Shown: one piece after another, positions 9,718-18,214 of the stretch
How the letters are laid out: each line of letters begins with the position of its first letter
Position numbering within the stretch: the stretch's first letter is position 1
Source of the DNA: Sulfurimonas sp. HSL3-1
Lineage (GTDB): Bacteria > Campylobacterota > Campylobacteria > Campylobacterales > Sulfurimonadaceae
NCBI RefSeq assembly: GCF_039645995.1
Contig: NZ_CP147920.1
Span: 1,860,001-1,924,000 of the forward strand
Reading direction: 5' to 3'
Length of the DNA: 64,000 nucleotides
Program-made: the position numbers and the translations under genes
Notes under the pieces: model-generated
What the model saw: only the letters and a program-made list of their open reading frames with translations
What the model was told of the DNA's origin: nothing
The model's database searches: none

Positions 9718-10392
9718 GTGATAACCTCCTCAAAAGGCACCGTAATCAAACAGAATATCAACTCTTTTTCCATCGCCGAAGAGATCTGGCACGCCGTCAC
9801 CCACGGGCTCGGCCTGCTGCTGAGCATCGCGGCGATGAGCATCCTGACGCTGCTTGCAGCCCAGAGCGGCAGCGGCAAAGCGCTCGCAGGCGCCCTGGTA
9901 TTCGGCATTGCGCTTATTTTGATGTACGGCATCTCCACCCTCTACCACGCCGTCACCGCGCCCATGGCGAAACGGATTCTCCAGCAGCTGGACCACTCTG
10001 CCATATACCTCCTCATTGCCGGGACCTATACTCCCGTCTCCCTGCTCGGCATCCAGGACGCATTCGGCTGGATCATCTTCGGCGTCGAATGGGGCGTTGC
10101 CGCACTGGGCATCTATCTGAAAGTGGCCTACCACGGCCGTTTTGAAACCCTCTCCCTCATCCTTTACGCCCTGATGGGGTGGCTGGTGCTCGTCGCCGCC
10201 AAACCGATGCTGGCGCACGTCGACACGCTCACCCTCTCCCTCCTGCTCGCCGGCGGACTCACCTATACCTTGGGGATTATCTTCTACGTCTGGGATTCAC
10301 TGCATCTCAACCATGCCGTCTGGCACCTCTTTGTCCTCGGCGGCAGCATTTTTCACTTTTTCGTCGTCCTTTTTCTCATTCCAAGCCGATAG
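9718..10392 (+). CDS. TrhA/YqfA (hemolysin III) family membrane protein
   Basis: This 224-aa protein has about seven transmembrane helices and the family's conserved SxxxH and HxxxH-type positions (EEIWHAVTHGLG near the start, STLYHAV, HLFVLGGSIFHF at the end), typical of the PAQR-like hemolysin III family. The name is historical; YqfA and TrhA are linked to membrane energetics rather than haemolysis. The GTG start at 9718 is chosen because GGAG (9708-9711) is six bases upstream; an open frame further upstream overlaps the flavoprotein gene and is not used. Confidence 0.85.
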   Translation: MITSSKGTVIKQNINSFSIAEEIWHAVTHGLGLLLSIAAMSILTLLAAQSGSGKALAGALVFGIALILMYGISTLYHAVTAPMAKRILQQLDHSAIYLLIAGTYTPVSLLGIQDAFGWIIFGVEWGVAALGIYLKVAYHGRFETLSLILYALMGWLVLVAAKPMLAHVDTLTLSLLLAGGLTYTLGIIFYVWDSLHLNHAVWHLFVLGGSIFHFFVVLFLIPSR

Positions 10393-10485
10393 TTCCGCAG
10401 GCCGGGAAGAGCAGCGGTTTTAGGACGCACTTCTCTACTTTTGTGTACACTTGAGGGCATTACAGGCAAGGAAGGATCTTCAATC

Positions 10486-12216
10486 ATGGCATCCAGGTGG
10501 TGGGAGCGCGCCGTCTTTTACCAGGTCTATCCCCGCAGTTTCGCCGACGGTAACGGCGACGGGATCGGCGACCTCCCCGGCATTATCGGTAAACTCGACT
10601 ACCTGCAGTGGCTCGGCGTCGACGCCCTCTGGCTCTCGCCGCACTACCCCTCCCCGCAAATCGACGCCGGTTATGACATTACGGACTTCACGGCGGTCGA
10701 ACCCGCCTACGGGACGATGGCGGACTTCGACCGTCTACTTGAGGCGATCCATGCGCGGGGCATGAGGCTGATCCTCGACCTTGTCCTCAACCACACCTCC
10801 GACCAGCACCCCTGGTTTTTGGAGTCCCGTTCAAACCGGGAGAACCCCAAACGCGACTGGTATGTCTGGCATGACGGCGACGGGGAGGGTCCGCCCAACA
10901 ACTGGCAATCGGAGTTCGGCGGCTCCGCCTGGGAGCACAATGCCCTCACCGGACAGTGGTACTACCATGAGTTTCTCAAAGAACAGCCCGATCTCAACTG
11001 GCGGAATCCCGAGGTCAAAGCCGCGATGTTCGATGTCGCGCGCTTCTGGCTGGACAAAGGGGTAGACGGCTTTCGCCTGGATGCTATAGGCACCCTCTAC
11101 GAAGACCCCGCACTGACCCCGCAGACGAGCCGCTACAGCGCCATTGACGTACTGCGGCACAACTGGCTTCCCAAAGAGACCCGCGACGACCTGCACTACA
11201 TGGACATCGTCCGCGATCTGCTCCGCTACCAGCACGAACAGCCCGAGGTGTTTGCCCTGATGCGCGACTTCCGGGCCCTGATAGACACCTATGACGACCG
11301 TTTTCTCGTCGGCGAAACATCGGACGTCCGCTTTCTGGGAAACGGCAGGGACGCCCTGCACGGCATCTTCAACTTCGATGATGTGGCCCTCCCGGAATTG
11401 ACGCCCGGTGCACTGCGGAAGATCCGAAGTGCCTGGCAAACTTCCGTGCCCGACGGCGGCGCGTTCTGCACGACCCTGAACAACCATGATCAATCCAGGA
11501 TCGCCACCCACTTCGCTGCGGGGGAGCACTCCTTGCAGCCGTGCCGCATCGCACTCGCCGTTACCTTGTTGCTGGGAGGCATCCCTTTCCTCTATTACGG
11601 CGAAGAGATCGGCATGCGCGACTATGCCATCCAAAGCCTCGGCGAGCTGCACGACAGCGTCGGCAGGATCTACCGCGATCTCCGCCTGCAAGAAGGGATC
11701 GGCGATGCGCAGATCCTCATGGAGCTCGGCACCTTCTCCCGGGACCGCTGCCGGACGCCGATGCAGTGGGACCGCTCCCCCAACGCTGGCTTTGCTCCGG
11801 CCGGCGTCAGGCCATGGCTCCCGGTCCATGATAATTACCTTGAGGGCGTCAACGTGGCCGACCAAACTGCCGATCCCGACGCGCTTTTGCCTTTTTACCG
11901 GGAACTGCTCCATCTGCGCCGCACTCATCCTGCGCTCCAGACAGGCAGCTTGCTGGACCTCGACCCCTCAAACGAGGCGCTGCTTGTTTTCATGCGCACT
12001 TCCGGTGAGCAGCGCTGCCTCGTCATCCTCAGCTTCGCCTCCGAACCCCTGCAATGCCACCTCGGATGCCGCGGACGTATCCTGTTCCCAGACATCCAGA
12101 AGCAGACCTGGATCGCGCCGGGACCGTACGACCTCCCCCCCTTAGGCATCCTCATCGTTGCCATCGAAGAGAATCTGCACGACTCGGACCGTTTACCTCT
12201 TTTCGCTATGGTGTAA
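10486..12216 (+). CDS. GH13 family alpha-glucosidase
   Basis: This 576-aa glycoside hydrolase has the four conserved GH13 regions: DLVLNHTSD (about 98), GFRLDAI with nucleophile Asp199, VGETSD with acid/base Glu277, and NNHDQSR with Asp335. The MQWDRSPNAGF stretch near residue 420 is typical of alpha-glucosidases, oligo-1,6-glucosidases and trehalose-hydrolysing relatives. No signal peptide is seen, so it acts in the cytoplasm. AAGGAAGGA lies nine bases before the ATG. It is followed closely by a glucosylglycerol-phosphate synthase-like gene, suggesting turnover of a glucosylated solute; its true substrate is open. Confidence 0.88.
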   Translation: MASRWWERAVFYQVYPRSFADGNGDGIGDLPGIIGKLDYLQWLGVDALWLSPHYPSPQIDAGYDITDFTAVEPAYGTMADFDRLLEAIHARGMRLILDLVLNHTSDQHPWFLESRSNRENPKRDWYVWHDGDGEGPPNNWQSEFGGSAWEHNALTGQWYYHEFLKEQPDLNWRNPEVKAAMFDVARFWLDKGVDGFRLDAIGTLYEDPALTPQTSRYSAIDVLRHNWLPKETRDDLHYMDIVRDLLRYQHEQPEVFALMRDFRALIDTYDDRFLVGETSDVRFLGNGRDALHGIFNFDDVALPELTPGALRKIRSAWQTSVPDGGAFCTTLNNHDQSRIATHFAAGEHSLQPCRIALAVTLLLGGIPFLYYGEEIGMRDYAIQSLGELHDSVGRIYRDLRLQEGIGDAQILMELGTFSRDRCRTPMQWDRSPNAGFAPAGVRPWLPVHDNYLEGVNVADQTADPDALLPFYRELLHLRRTHPALQTGSLLDLDPSNEALLVFMRTSGEQRCLVILSFASEPLQCHLGCRGRILFPDIQKQTWIAPGPYDLPPLGILIVAIEENLHDSDRLPLFAMV

Positions 12217-12308
12217 GGGACACCGTTTGCACTTCTCGCATGGGATTTGCATGTAGATTAACTTTGAATTTTTCACACCACGAAACACCATCACAGGAGG
12301 GTAGTCAC

Positions 12309-14564
12309 ATCTCTATTGTTCACTCAGAAGACATCCACATTCTGGCCACGGATCTCGACGGGACGTTCTTAGAAAGCGTCAACAAAGAAGACGATCCGCT
12401 TTACCGCTATTTGCACGACAATCCGAATATCATTCTTGTTTTCAACTCCGGAAGGAATATCGAACTGATCCTGCCGCTTTTGGACGACATGTCCATTCCG
12501 ACCCCCCACTACATCATCGGCGACGTCGGCGCCTCCGTGCTTGACGGTGCGAACCTCGAACCCGTACAGCCGCTGCAGCACGACATCTCGAAACGGTGGT
12601 ACAAGACCCTCGACTCCATCGCGGACCTGCGCGAGCAGCTTGAGACGCTCGAACGCCAGGACCAGCCCCAGGAGCGCCGGCTCTCCTACTACGTCACGAG
12701 CAGTACCATCCCCAGGGAGCTCGTCGACGAACTCAGCACCCGCGAGTGCGACGTCCTGCACTCCAACGAGATCTACCTCGACATCCTGCCCAAAGGCACC
12801 AGCAAGGGTTCCACCCTTGAAGCGCTGGTCGAACATCTGGGCGTGCCCAAAGAGCGGGTCATCGTCGCCGGAGATACCCTTAACGACCTGAGCATGTACC
12901 AGCACGGCTTCAAAGGCGTCGTGCTGAACAACGCCGAAACCCCGCTCAAAGAGGCGGCCAGCCAGATCGAGCACGCCTACTTTTCCAAGGCTCCGGGGAC
13001 CCACGGCATCCTCGAAGCGATGCACCATTTCGGCATCGCCGAGGCGCAGGAGGTCGTCGAAGCACCCGCCCCCGCTTACGGCAACGCCGACCTCGTCATG
13101 GTCTACCACCGCCTCCCGTTCCAGGAGGTCGAAGAAGCGGGGAAGATCGTCCGCAAAAAACACACCAGTCCCAACGGCATCCTCCCCACCCTACTGGGCT
13201 TCTTTGCCAACGGCGAAAAGGGTTCCTGGGTCGCCTGGTCCAAGTGCGAAAGCCGTACCCCTGAAGATTTCGAGAAACACGTCGAGGTGGACAAAGAGCG
13301 GTACGAACATCTCCGGGTCTGCCGCGTCCCGCTGACGGCGTACGACGTCAAGATCTTCTACGAAGTCTTCTCAAAAGAGGCCTTCTGGCTTCTGCTGCAC
13401 TCCTTCCACGAGAAAGCCGTCTTCAACCACGACCACTGGAAACACTTCTGCGAGGTGAACCGTATCTTCGCGGAAAACACGGCGGCCGAGGCGGCCGAAG
13501 GCGCCGTCGTCTGGATCCACGACTACAACCTCTGGATGGTCCCGGGCTACCTGCGGCAGCTCCGTCCCGACGTCAAGATCGCCTTTTATCACCATACGCC
13601 TTTTCCGTCAGCGGACATCTTCAACATGCTCCCCTGGCGGCGCGACATCATCAACTCGCTCCTGCAGTGCGACTATGTCGGCTTCCATATTCCCCAGTAC
13701 GTCGACAACTTCGTCAATACGGTCCGTTCCAACACCCAGATCGAAGTCAACTCCCGCAAAAACGCCGCGCCGCTGTTCAAAACCTACGGCTGTGCGATCG
13801 GCGTCGATGACTATGCCGACTCTTTCACGACCGAGCTCAATACGGTCCGCCTCGGCGCACACCCCGTCGGCATCAACTGCGGCTACATCGAACAGCTTGC
13901 GGCCAGCGACCATGTGCAGACGCTCTACCACAAGATCCGCGACGAGATCGGCGACAACAAGCTGATCGTCTCCATCGAACGCACGGACTATACCAAGGGG
14001 CCGGTGGACAAGCTCAAAGCCTACGAACACTTCCTGGAGACCCACCCCCAGATGCGCGGCAAAATCAACCTCTTCATGGTCTGTACCCCGCCGGCGAAGG
14101 GGATGGCGATCTACGAAGAGATCACCCAGGATATTGCCTACCACGTCGGCCTCATCAACGGCCGCTTCGGCTCGTACAAATGGACCCCGATCCACTACGT
14201 CAACCGCGTCATTCCCTTTGAAGACGTCATCGCCTACAACTGCGCCGCGGACATCGGCTGGGTCACGCCGCTTCGCGACGGCCTGAACCTCGTCGCCAAA
14301 GAGTACGTCGCCGCTCAGCATGCCATCGGCGGCAATGGTGCGCTGGTGCTCTCCGAATTCGCCGGGGCCGCCGTGGAACTGCACGGCGCTTTCCTCGCCA
14401 ACCCCTACGACAAGGTCGACATGAGCAATACGCTGATGCAGGCCCTCGAAGCACCGGAAAAAGAACGGATCTCACGGTTGCAACGCATGTCGAATATCAT
14501 CCACCGCTACGACGTCAATGCCTGGGGGCAGGACTTCCTTTCCAGCGTAACGGAGAGCGACTAA
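12309..14564 (+). CDS. Bifunctional glucosylglycerol-phosphate phosphatase/synthase (GgpPS-like)
   Basis: The N-terminal third is a HAD-IIB phosphatase (DLDGT at residues 15-19, VAGDTLNDLSM about 183-193). The remainder is a GT20 retaining glycosyltransferase related to trehalose-6-phosphate synthase and GgpS (IHDYNLWMVP, FYHHTPFPS, RTDYTKGP, TPLRDGLNLVAKEYVA). HAD-GT20 fusions in this order are known as GgpPS, which makes the osmolyte glucosylglycerol from ADP-glucose and glycerol-3-phosphate. The start is odd: a strong GGAGGG (12296-12301) is followed seven bases later by ATC, with ATT at 12315 and no ATG, GTG or TTG nearby. The nearest upstream ATG (12240) lacks a ribosome site. A trehalose synthase fusion is the alternative. 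Confidence 0.82.
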   Translation: MSIVHSEDIHILATDLDGTFLESVNKEDDPLYRYLHDNPNIILVFNSGRNIELILPLLDDMSIPTPHYIIGDVGASVLDGANLEPVQPLQHDISKRWYKTLDSIADLREQLETLERQDQPQERRLSYYVTSSTIPRELVDELSTRECDVLHSNEIYLDILPKGTSKGSTLEALVEHLGVPKERVIVAGDTLNDLSMYQHGFKGVVLNNAETPLKEAASQIEHAYFSKAPGTHGILEAMHHFGIAEAQEVVEAPAPAYGNADLVMVYHRLPFQEVEEAGKIVRKKHTSPNGILPTLLGFFANGEKGSWVAWSKCESRTPEDFEKHVEVDKERYEHLRVCRVPLTAYDVKIFYEVFSKEAFWLLLHSFHEKAVFNHDHWKHFCEVNRIFAENTAAEAAEGAVVWIHDYNLWMVPGYLRQLRPDVKIAFYHHTPFPSADIFNMLPWRRDIINSLLQCDYVGFHIPQYVDNFVNTVRSNTQIEVNSRKNAAPLFKTYGCAIGVDDYADSFTTELNTVRLGAHPVGINCGYIEQLAASDHVQTLYHKIRDEIGDNKLIVSIERTDYTKGPVDKLKAYEHFLETHPQMRGKINLFMVCTPPAKGMAIYEEITQDIAYHVGLINGRFGSYKWTPIHYVNRVIPFEDVIAYNCAADIGWVTPLRDGLNLVAKEYVAAQHAIGGNGALVLSEFAGAAVELHGAFLANPYDKVDMSNTLMQALEAPEKERISRLQRMSNIIHRYDVNAWGQDFLSSVTESD

Positions 14565-14570
14565 ACCTTT

Positions 14571-14596
14571 CGGAGGGGTCCGACCCTCTCCTTTTC
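14571..14596 (+). terminator. Probable terminator after the GgpPS gene
   Basis: GAGGG and CCCTC form a short GC-rich stem around GTCCGA, followed by a pyrimidine stretch with TTTT. It begins seven bases after the stop codon. Confidence 0.5.
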
Positions 14597-14705
14597 CCCG
14601 CGCTTTGACAAACCTGTGGGTCGCCGAGAACGTGGAGAGGGAGTTGCAATACAGCATCCTATAAATATAGATGAAATTTCAGCACATGAGGGAATGGGAC
14701 GTGTT

Positions 14706-15038
14706 ATGAAAAGGTATCTCGGCTCCTTCACCATCGACATTTACGATCTCGGCGGGATTATGGAGACTCGCATCAATGACGAGGCCCGGTGGGTCGTCGA
14801 GCAGTATATCCGCACGATCAACGATGTCGCCGATGTCGACCACACGAGTCTCGAGCAAAAGGTCTCCGGTGAGTACATCGACGAAGAGCTGGACCGGTAT
14901 CGGAACCTGCAGTTTTCGTTTGTCATGTCCTCCGGCGAAGAACGCCATGCGCTGCTGCGGGAGCTGTTCAGGCATTTAAGGGACATCGACACCGGCTGCA
15001 TGGCCAATGTCGAACTCGAACCCTATTTCGGAGTATAA
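14706..15038 (+). CDS. Hypothetical protein, 110 aa
   Basis: I do not recognise this small acidic, cytoplasmic-looking protein. It has a beta-rich start (YLGSFTIDIYDLGG), a helical centre, and an Arg/His-rich helix (EERHALLRELFRHLRDID). The start ATG at 14706 has GGGA six bases upstream; an in-frame ATG at 14694 and GTG at 14616 are alternatives. It is convergent with the secreted protein gene that follows. Confidence 0.6.
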   Translation: MKRYLGSFTIDIYDLGGIMETRINDEARWVVEQYIRTINDVADVDHTSLEQKVSGEYIDEELDRYRNLQFSFVMSSGEERHALLRELFRHLRDIDTGCMANVELEPYFGV

Positions 15039-15071
15039 CCGGATGAACCTAGCCTTGCGGAGAATGCCGGC

Positions 15072-15719
15072 TTACGGCGTACCGAACTCTTTGATGACAA
15101 GATGATCCGCACTGCTGTCGGCAGGATTGTACAGCGCATTTGTCGACCCGACAGCCATCCCGGACGACTCGGCTCTGACCCACATACTGACGGTATGGCT
15201 GCCGGCCGAGAGGCCGTCGAAGATCCCCGTGATCGTCGCCGGATGCGAAGGAAGACACCCCTCTTCGCCATACTGCAGCATCGTACGCGCAGGTCCCGCC
15301 GACGAAGGCGTGTCGTCGACCCGCAGTTCGAAAACGACCTGATCGTCGGCAATGACCCCGACACAGATGCGGCCGCTGTACTGGATCTCGAGCACGGAGG
15401 CGTCCTGCTGCTTGACATAGCTCCCCATATCGCCTATTTTGACGAACTCCCCGACAAACGTCCCGGTAAGAGGGGATGTCGTCCGGGGGACGGCCAGGGT
15501 ACTCCATCCCAGCAGGCCGGTCGCGGCGATGGCGGCGGTGTTGGCCGAGATGCGGCTGTTGTTGTCGTTGATCTGCGTCGTATGCTCGCCGAAGTTGGCG
15601 TTGACCTCATCGGCAACGGCCGGCGTATTGGCGACAAAGGTGTTCATAGGGCCCACTTCCCCCGCCTGAAGCACGTTTACCAGCAGCAGTACGGCTGCTG
15701 TCCCCGTGATGCCTTTCAT
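15072..15719 (-). CDS. Secreted hypothetical protein with NTPAVADEVNANF motif
   Basis: This 215-aa protein begins with a Sec signal peptide (about residues 1-20). The mature N terminus carries VANTPAVADEVNANFGEHTTQINDN followed by a short helical repeat (NNSRISANTAAIAA) that looks like a coiled-coil stalk, then a beta-rich C-terminal domain with two Cys. Stalk-plus-beta-head layouts occur in surface or fibre-like proteins, but I cannot assign a family. AAGGAG lies five bases before the ATG at 15719, which is preferred to the GTG at 15725. Confidence 0.7.
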   Translation of the reverse strand: MKGITGTAAVLLLVNVLQAGEVGPMNTFVANTPAVADEVNANFGEHTTQINDNNSRISANTAAIAATGLLGWSTLAVPRTTSPLTGTFVGEFVKIGDMGSYVKQQDASVLEIQYSGRICVGVIADDQVVFELRVDDTPSSAGPARTMLQYGEEGCLPSHPATITGIFDGLSAGSHTVSMWVRAESSGMAVGSTNALYNPADSSADHLVIKEFGTP

Positions 15720-15749
15720 CGTCACTCCTTTTGGCCAGGTTGAGCGGCG

Positions 15750-16604
15750 TTATTTGAAGACGCTGCCGAGCATCCCTTTGACCGCCTGCTGAACGTCTGC
15801 GGGATAGACGACGAATTTGCCGTTCTGGCTCTCGCTCAGTTTCTCCAGTGCGGCAATGTAACGGTCGCCGAGCAGGAACATGGCGGGCAGCTCCTTCTCC
15901 TGGATCGATTCCGAAATACGGGCGATCGCTTCGGCAGAGGCCTGGGCCAGCGCGACCTGGGCCTGCGCTTCGAGCTTGGCGGCCTCGAGCTTCCCTTCGG
16001 CTTCCAGGATCATGGCATTCTTGTTCCCATCGGCCTTGGTGACGACGGCACGGCGTTCGCGCTCTGCGGCGGCCTGTTGTTCCATCGCTTTTTGCATGGA
16101 AGGGCTCGGGCTGATGTCCTGGATCTCGACGGACTTGACGGTGACGCCCCAGTCGGCGACGTCGTCGATGATCTGCTCTTTCAGGCGGGCCTTGATCATA
16201 TCGCGGTTGGAAAGCGCCTCGTCCAGCTTCATCTCCCCGATAATGGAACGCAGCGTCGTCATAACGAGGTTGACGATGGCCATGCGGAAATCCTCGACAC
16301 CGTAGACCGCGTCAGAGGGGCGCGTCACCCGTATAAAGGCGATGGCGTTGGTGAGGATGACGGCGTTATCCATCGTAATGACCTCCTGCTGCGGGACGTC
16401 GAGGATGATGTCCCGCGTCGTCATCCGCTCGCGCACGCCGTCGATGTAGGGGATAATGAGATTGAGCCCCGGGGTGAGGGTCCGGTAGAACTTGCCCAGC
16501 CGCTCGATGACCCACTCCTCGCCCTGAGGGACGACTTTGATCCCTTTGTAGAGCGTGACGATAATAACCAGGGCGAAGACGCCGATAAGATAGAGTGAAA
16601 CCAT
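15750..16604 (-). CDS. SPFH/Band 7 (stomatin-like, QmcA-type) membrane protein
   Basis: This 284-aa protein has one N-terminal membrane helix (residues about 3-20), the SPFH domain (KVVPQGEEWVIERLGKFYRTL onward), and an Ala/Glu-rich coiled coil (about 170-230) that mediates oligomerisation. Members form rings in membrane microdomains and often pair with NfeD. Its ATG follows the nfeD stop directly, with AAGGAG inside the nfeD 3' end, so the pair is co-translated. Confidence 0.92.
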   Translation of the reverse strand: MVSLYLIGVFALVIIVTLYKGIKVVPQGEEWVIERLGKFYRTLTPGLNLIIPYIDGVRERMTTRDIILDVPQQEVITMDNAVILTNAIAFIRVTRPSDAVYGVEDFRMAIVNLVMTTLRSIIGEMKLDEALSNRDMIKARLKEQIIDDVADWGVTVKSVEIQDISPSPSMQKAMEQQAAAERERRAVVTKADGNKNAMILEAEGKLEAAKLEAQAQVALAQASAEAIARISESIQEKELPAMFLLGDRYIAALEKLSESQNGKFVVYPADVQQAVKGMLGSVFK

Positions 16605-17066
16605 TTAGTTCTCCTTGAGGGGGGTCACTTTGATCAGCTGGCCGCTGACGTCGACAATACGAACTTTGGTGCCTACGGCGAGCGGCTCGTCGGCGAAGGC
16701 GGGCCATTCGCGGTTGCCCAGGACAGGGATATCAAAGAGCACTTTTCCCCTTTGGGGCGGTTCGATCCCCTCGGTGACGGTCCCCTTTGTGTCGACCCTG
16801 TAATTGGGCTGACCGCTCTCCGACACGGTCCGTTGCCGTATAAAACGCCACCACCCCACGACAAAGAGCGTGGAGAGGATCGACCAAATCAGCAGTTCCG
16901 TAGAAAATGAAAGATCAAAGAGATAGGCCAGCGTCCCCGTCAGGATCGCGGCGACGCCGATTCCCAGCAGCAGAAAGGTCAGCGCCATCGTCTCCAGGCC
17001 TATCAGCACCATCCCCAGGATCACCCAGTGCCACCACTCCACGTTTGCGTTCAACCAATCGAGCAT
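16605..17066 (-). CDS. NfeD-like membrane protein
   Basis: This 153-aa protein has two or three membrane helices in the first 80 residues and a C-terminal OB-fold (about 95-150: GTVTEGIEPPQRGKVLF, GTKVRIVDVSGQLIKV), the short NfeD1b layout. These proteins partner with stomatin/flotillin homologues, and here the SPFH gene begins on the next base. The start codon is ATG; the exact function of the pair in bacteria is unsettled. Confidence 0.9.
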   Translation of the reverse strand: MLDWLNANVEWWHWVILGMVLIGLETMALTFLLLGIGVAAILTGTLAYLFDLSFSTELLIWSILSTLFVVGWWRFIRQRTVSESGQPNYRVDTKGTVTEGIEPPQRGKVLFDIPVLGNREWPAFADEPLAVGTKVRIVDVSGQLIKVTPLKEN

Positions 17067-17122
17067 GCTTTACTCCTCCGTATTCACACAAGTATAGCGA
17101 ATAAACCTGCATGAGTATGTCC

Positions 17123-18214
17123 TCAACGCGCTTTCCGCTCCCCACGTTTCAAACGGCCGAGCAGCGTGGCGATCTTGCTGCTGTCCGGAGCTTCCGCCGC
17201 TTCGTAGAGGTACTTCTCTACCGCCTCTGCGCTCTTTTTCGCTTCGGGATCATCCAGGTGCTTGAACAGTGCCACCAGCGCCGTGCGCAGCGAGTCGACA
17301 CGGACCCGCTCTTCTCTGCTTCTGCGGCGTACGGCAAGCAGCGTCAGCGCGACGCCGAGGACAAAACCGGCAGCACTCCCCGCCGCCAGACTCCAGATCG
17401 TCATCGTCTCCTCCTTTGGAATTTCTCTCTGCTGTGAATGCACTGCGGCACGGACATGAACCGGCATCGGCAGCGACGCCGCCGTGACGACGCGCTGCGT
17501 CGCCGGGTCGAAACTGCGGAAACGCACCGATGGGATCGTAAAGTCCCGCGCACCGACCAGGGCAAAGGTCCGGTTCACTTCATTGTAGTAGCAGCCGTCC
17601 TTCCACGCAGCATTCGCGGTATGCCCCTCGTCAAAAACGCTGACACCGGCAACCGCCATCCGCAGCGGTTGTGCCGTTGCCAGGTTGCCGCACCCCGAGA
17701 GCGACAGAGTCAGGCGGACGGGTTCGCCGCTCTCGGTCGTGTTGCGGTCGATGACGGCCTTCAACGCGAAATCGCCAACCGCTTGCACCCCGCCCGGAAC
17801 GGGATTGGCAAAGAGCGTTACGGGTTCGAAAAGATGCTGCTGCCATGTCACCGACGGCATCCACTGCCCCCACGCATCCTGCGTATAGGTGCGTTCGGCG
17901 ACGTTCATCGCCGCCGTGCCGCTCGAGAGCTCCCCGCCTTGAAGCGGGGCGACGACGTACGTCTTCTCCCAAAGCTCCTTCCCGTTTTCGTTCCGCTCCT
18001 CGGCATGGCTCTGCAGCAGCTGGAAATGCGCCAGTTCCGGCGCCGCGAAACGGAAATCGACCCCCTTGTCCGACGCGGTGTGCGCAAAACGGTAGACAAG
18101 CTGCAGCGGTTCACCCTGGTAGACCTGGCGTGAGGAGCTCTCGACCGTCAGCTCGTAGCCCGAAAGCGCATTGACAGCCATCAGCAGAGCCAGCGCTTTA
18201 CCACGGATCGACAT
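17123..18214 (-). CDS. BatD-like protein, last gene of a Bat operon
   Basis: This 363-aa protein has a signal peptide, beta-sandwich repeats (residues about 20-260) and a C-terminal membrane helix near 275-297 followed by a basic cytoplasmic tail. That is the layout of BatD proteins encoded with MoxR and VWA proteins. Similarity outside the layout is weak to my eye. GGAGG precedes the ATG by five bases and the gene overlaps the upstream one by 17 bases. Bat proteins were linked to aerotolerance in Bacteroides and to stress in others; the role here is inferred from the operon only. Confidence 0.75.
   Translation of the reverse strand: MSIRGKALALLMAVNALSGYELTVESSSRQVYQGEPLQLVYRFAHTASDKGVDFRFAAPELAHFQLLQSHAEERNENGKELWEKTYVVAPLQGGELSSGTAAMNVAERTYTQDAWGQWMPSVTWQQHLFEPVTLFANPVPGGVQAVGDFALKAVIDRNTTESGEPVRLTLSLSGCGNLATAQPLRMAVAGVSVFDEGHTANAAWKDGCYYNEVNRTFALVGARDFTIPSVRFRSFDPATQRVVTAASLPMPVHVRAAVHSQQREIPKEETMTIWSLAAGSAAGFVLGVALTLLAVRRRSREERVRVDSLRTALVALFKHLDDPEAKKSAEAVEKYLYEAAEAPDSSKIATLLGRLKRGERKAR

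Noticed and set aside
12240-12308. ATG at 12240 as start of the GgpPS gene
   Set aside because: No ribosome site precedes it, the added 23 residues look non-coding, and a strong GGAGGG lies downstream at 12296-12301. Kept only as an alternative.
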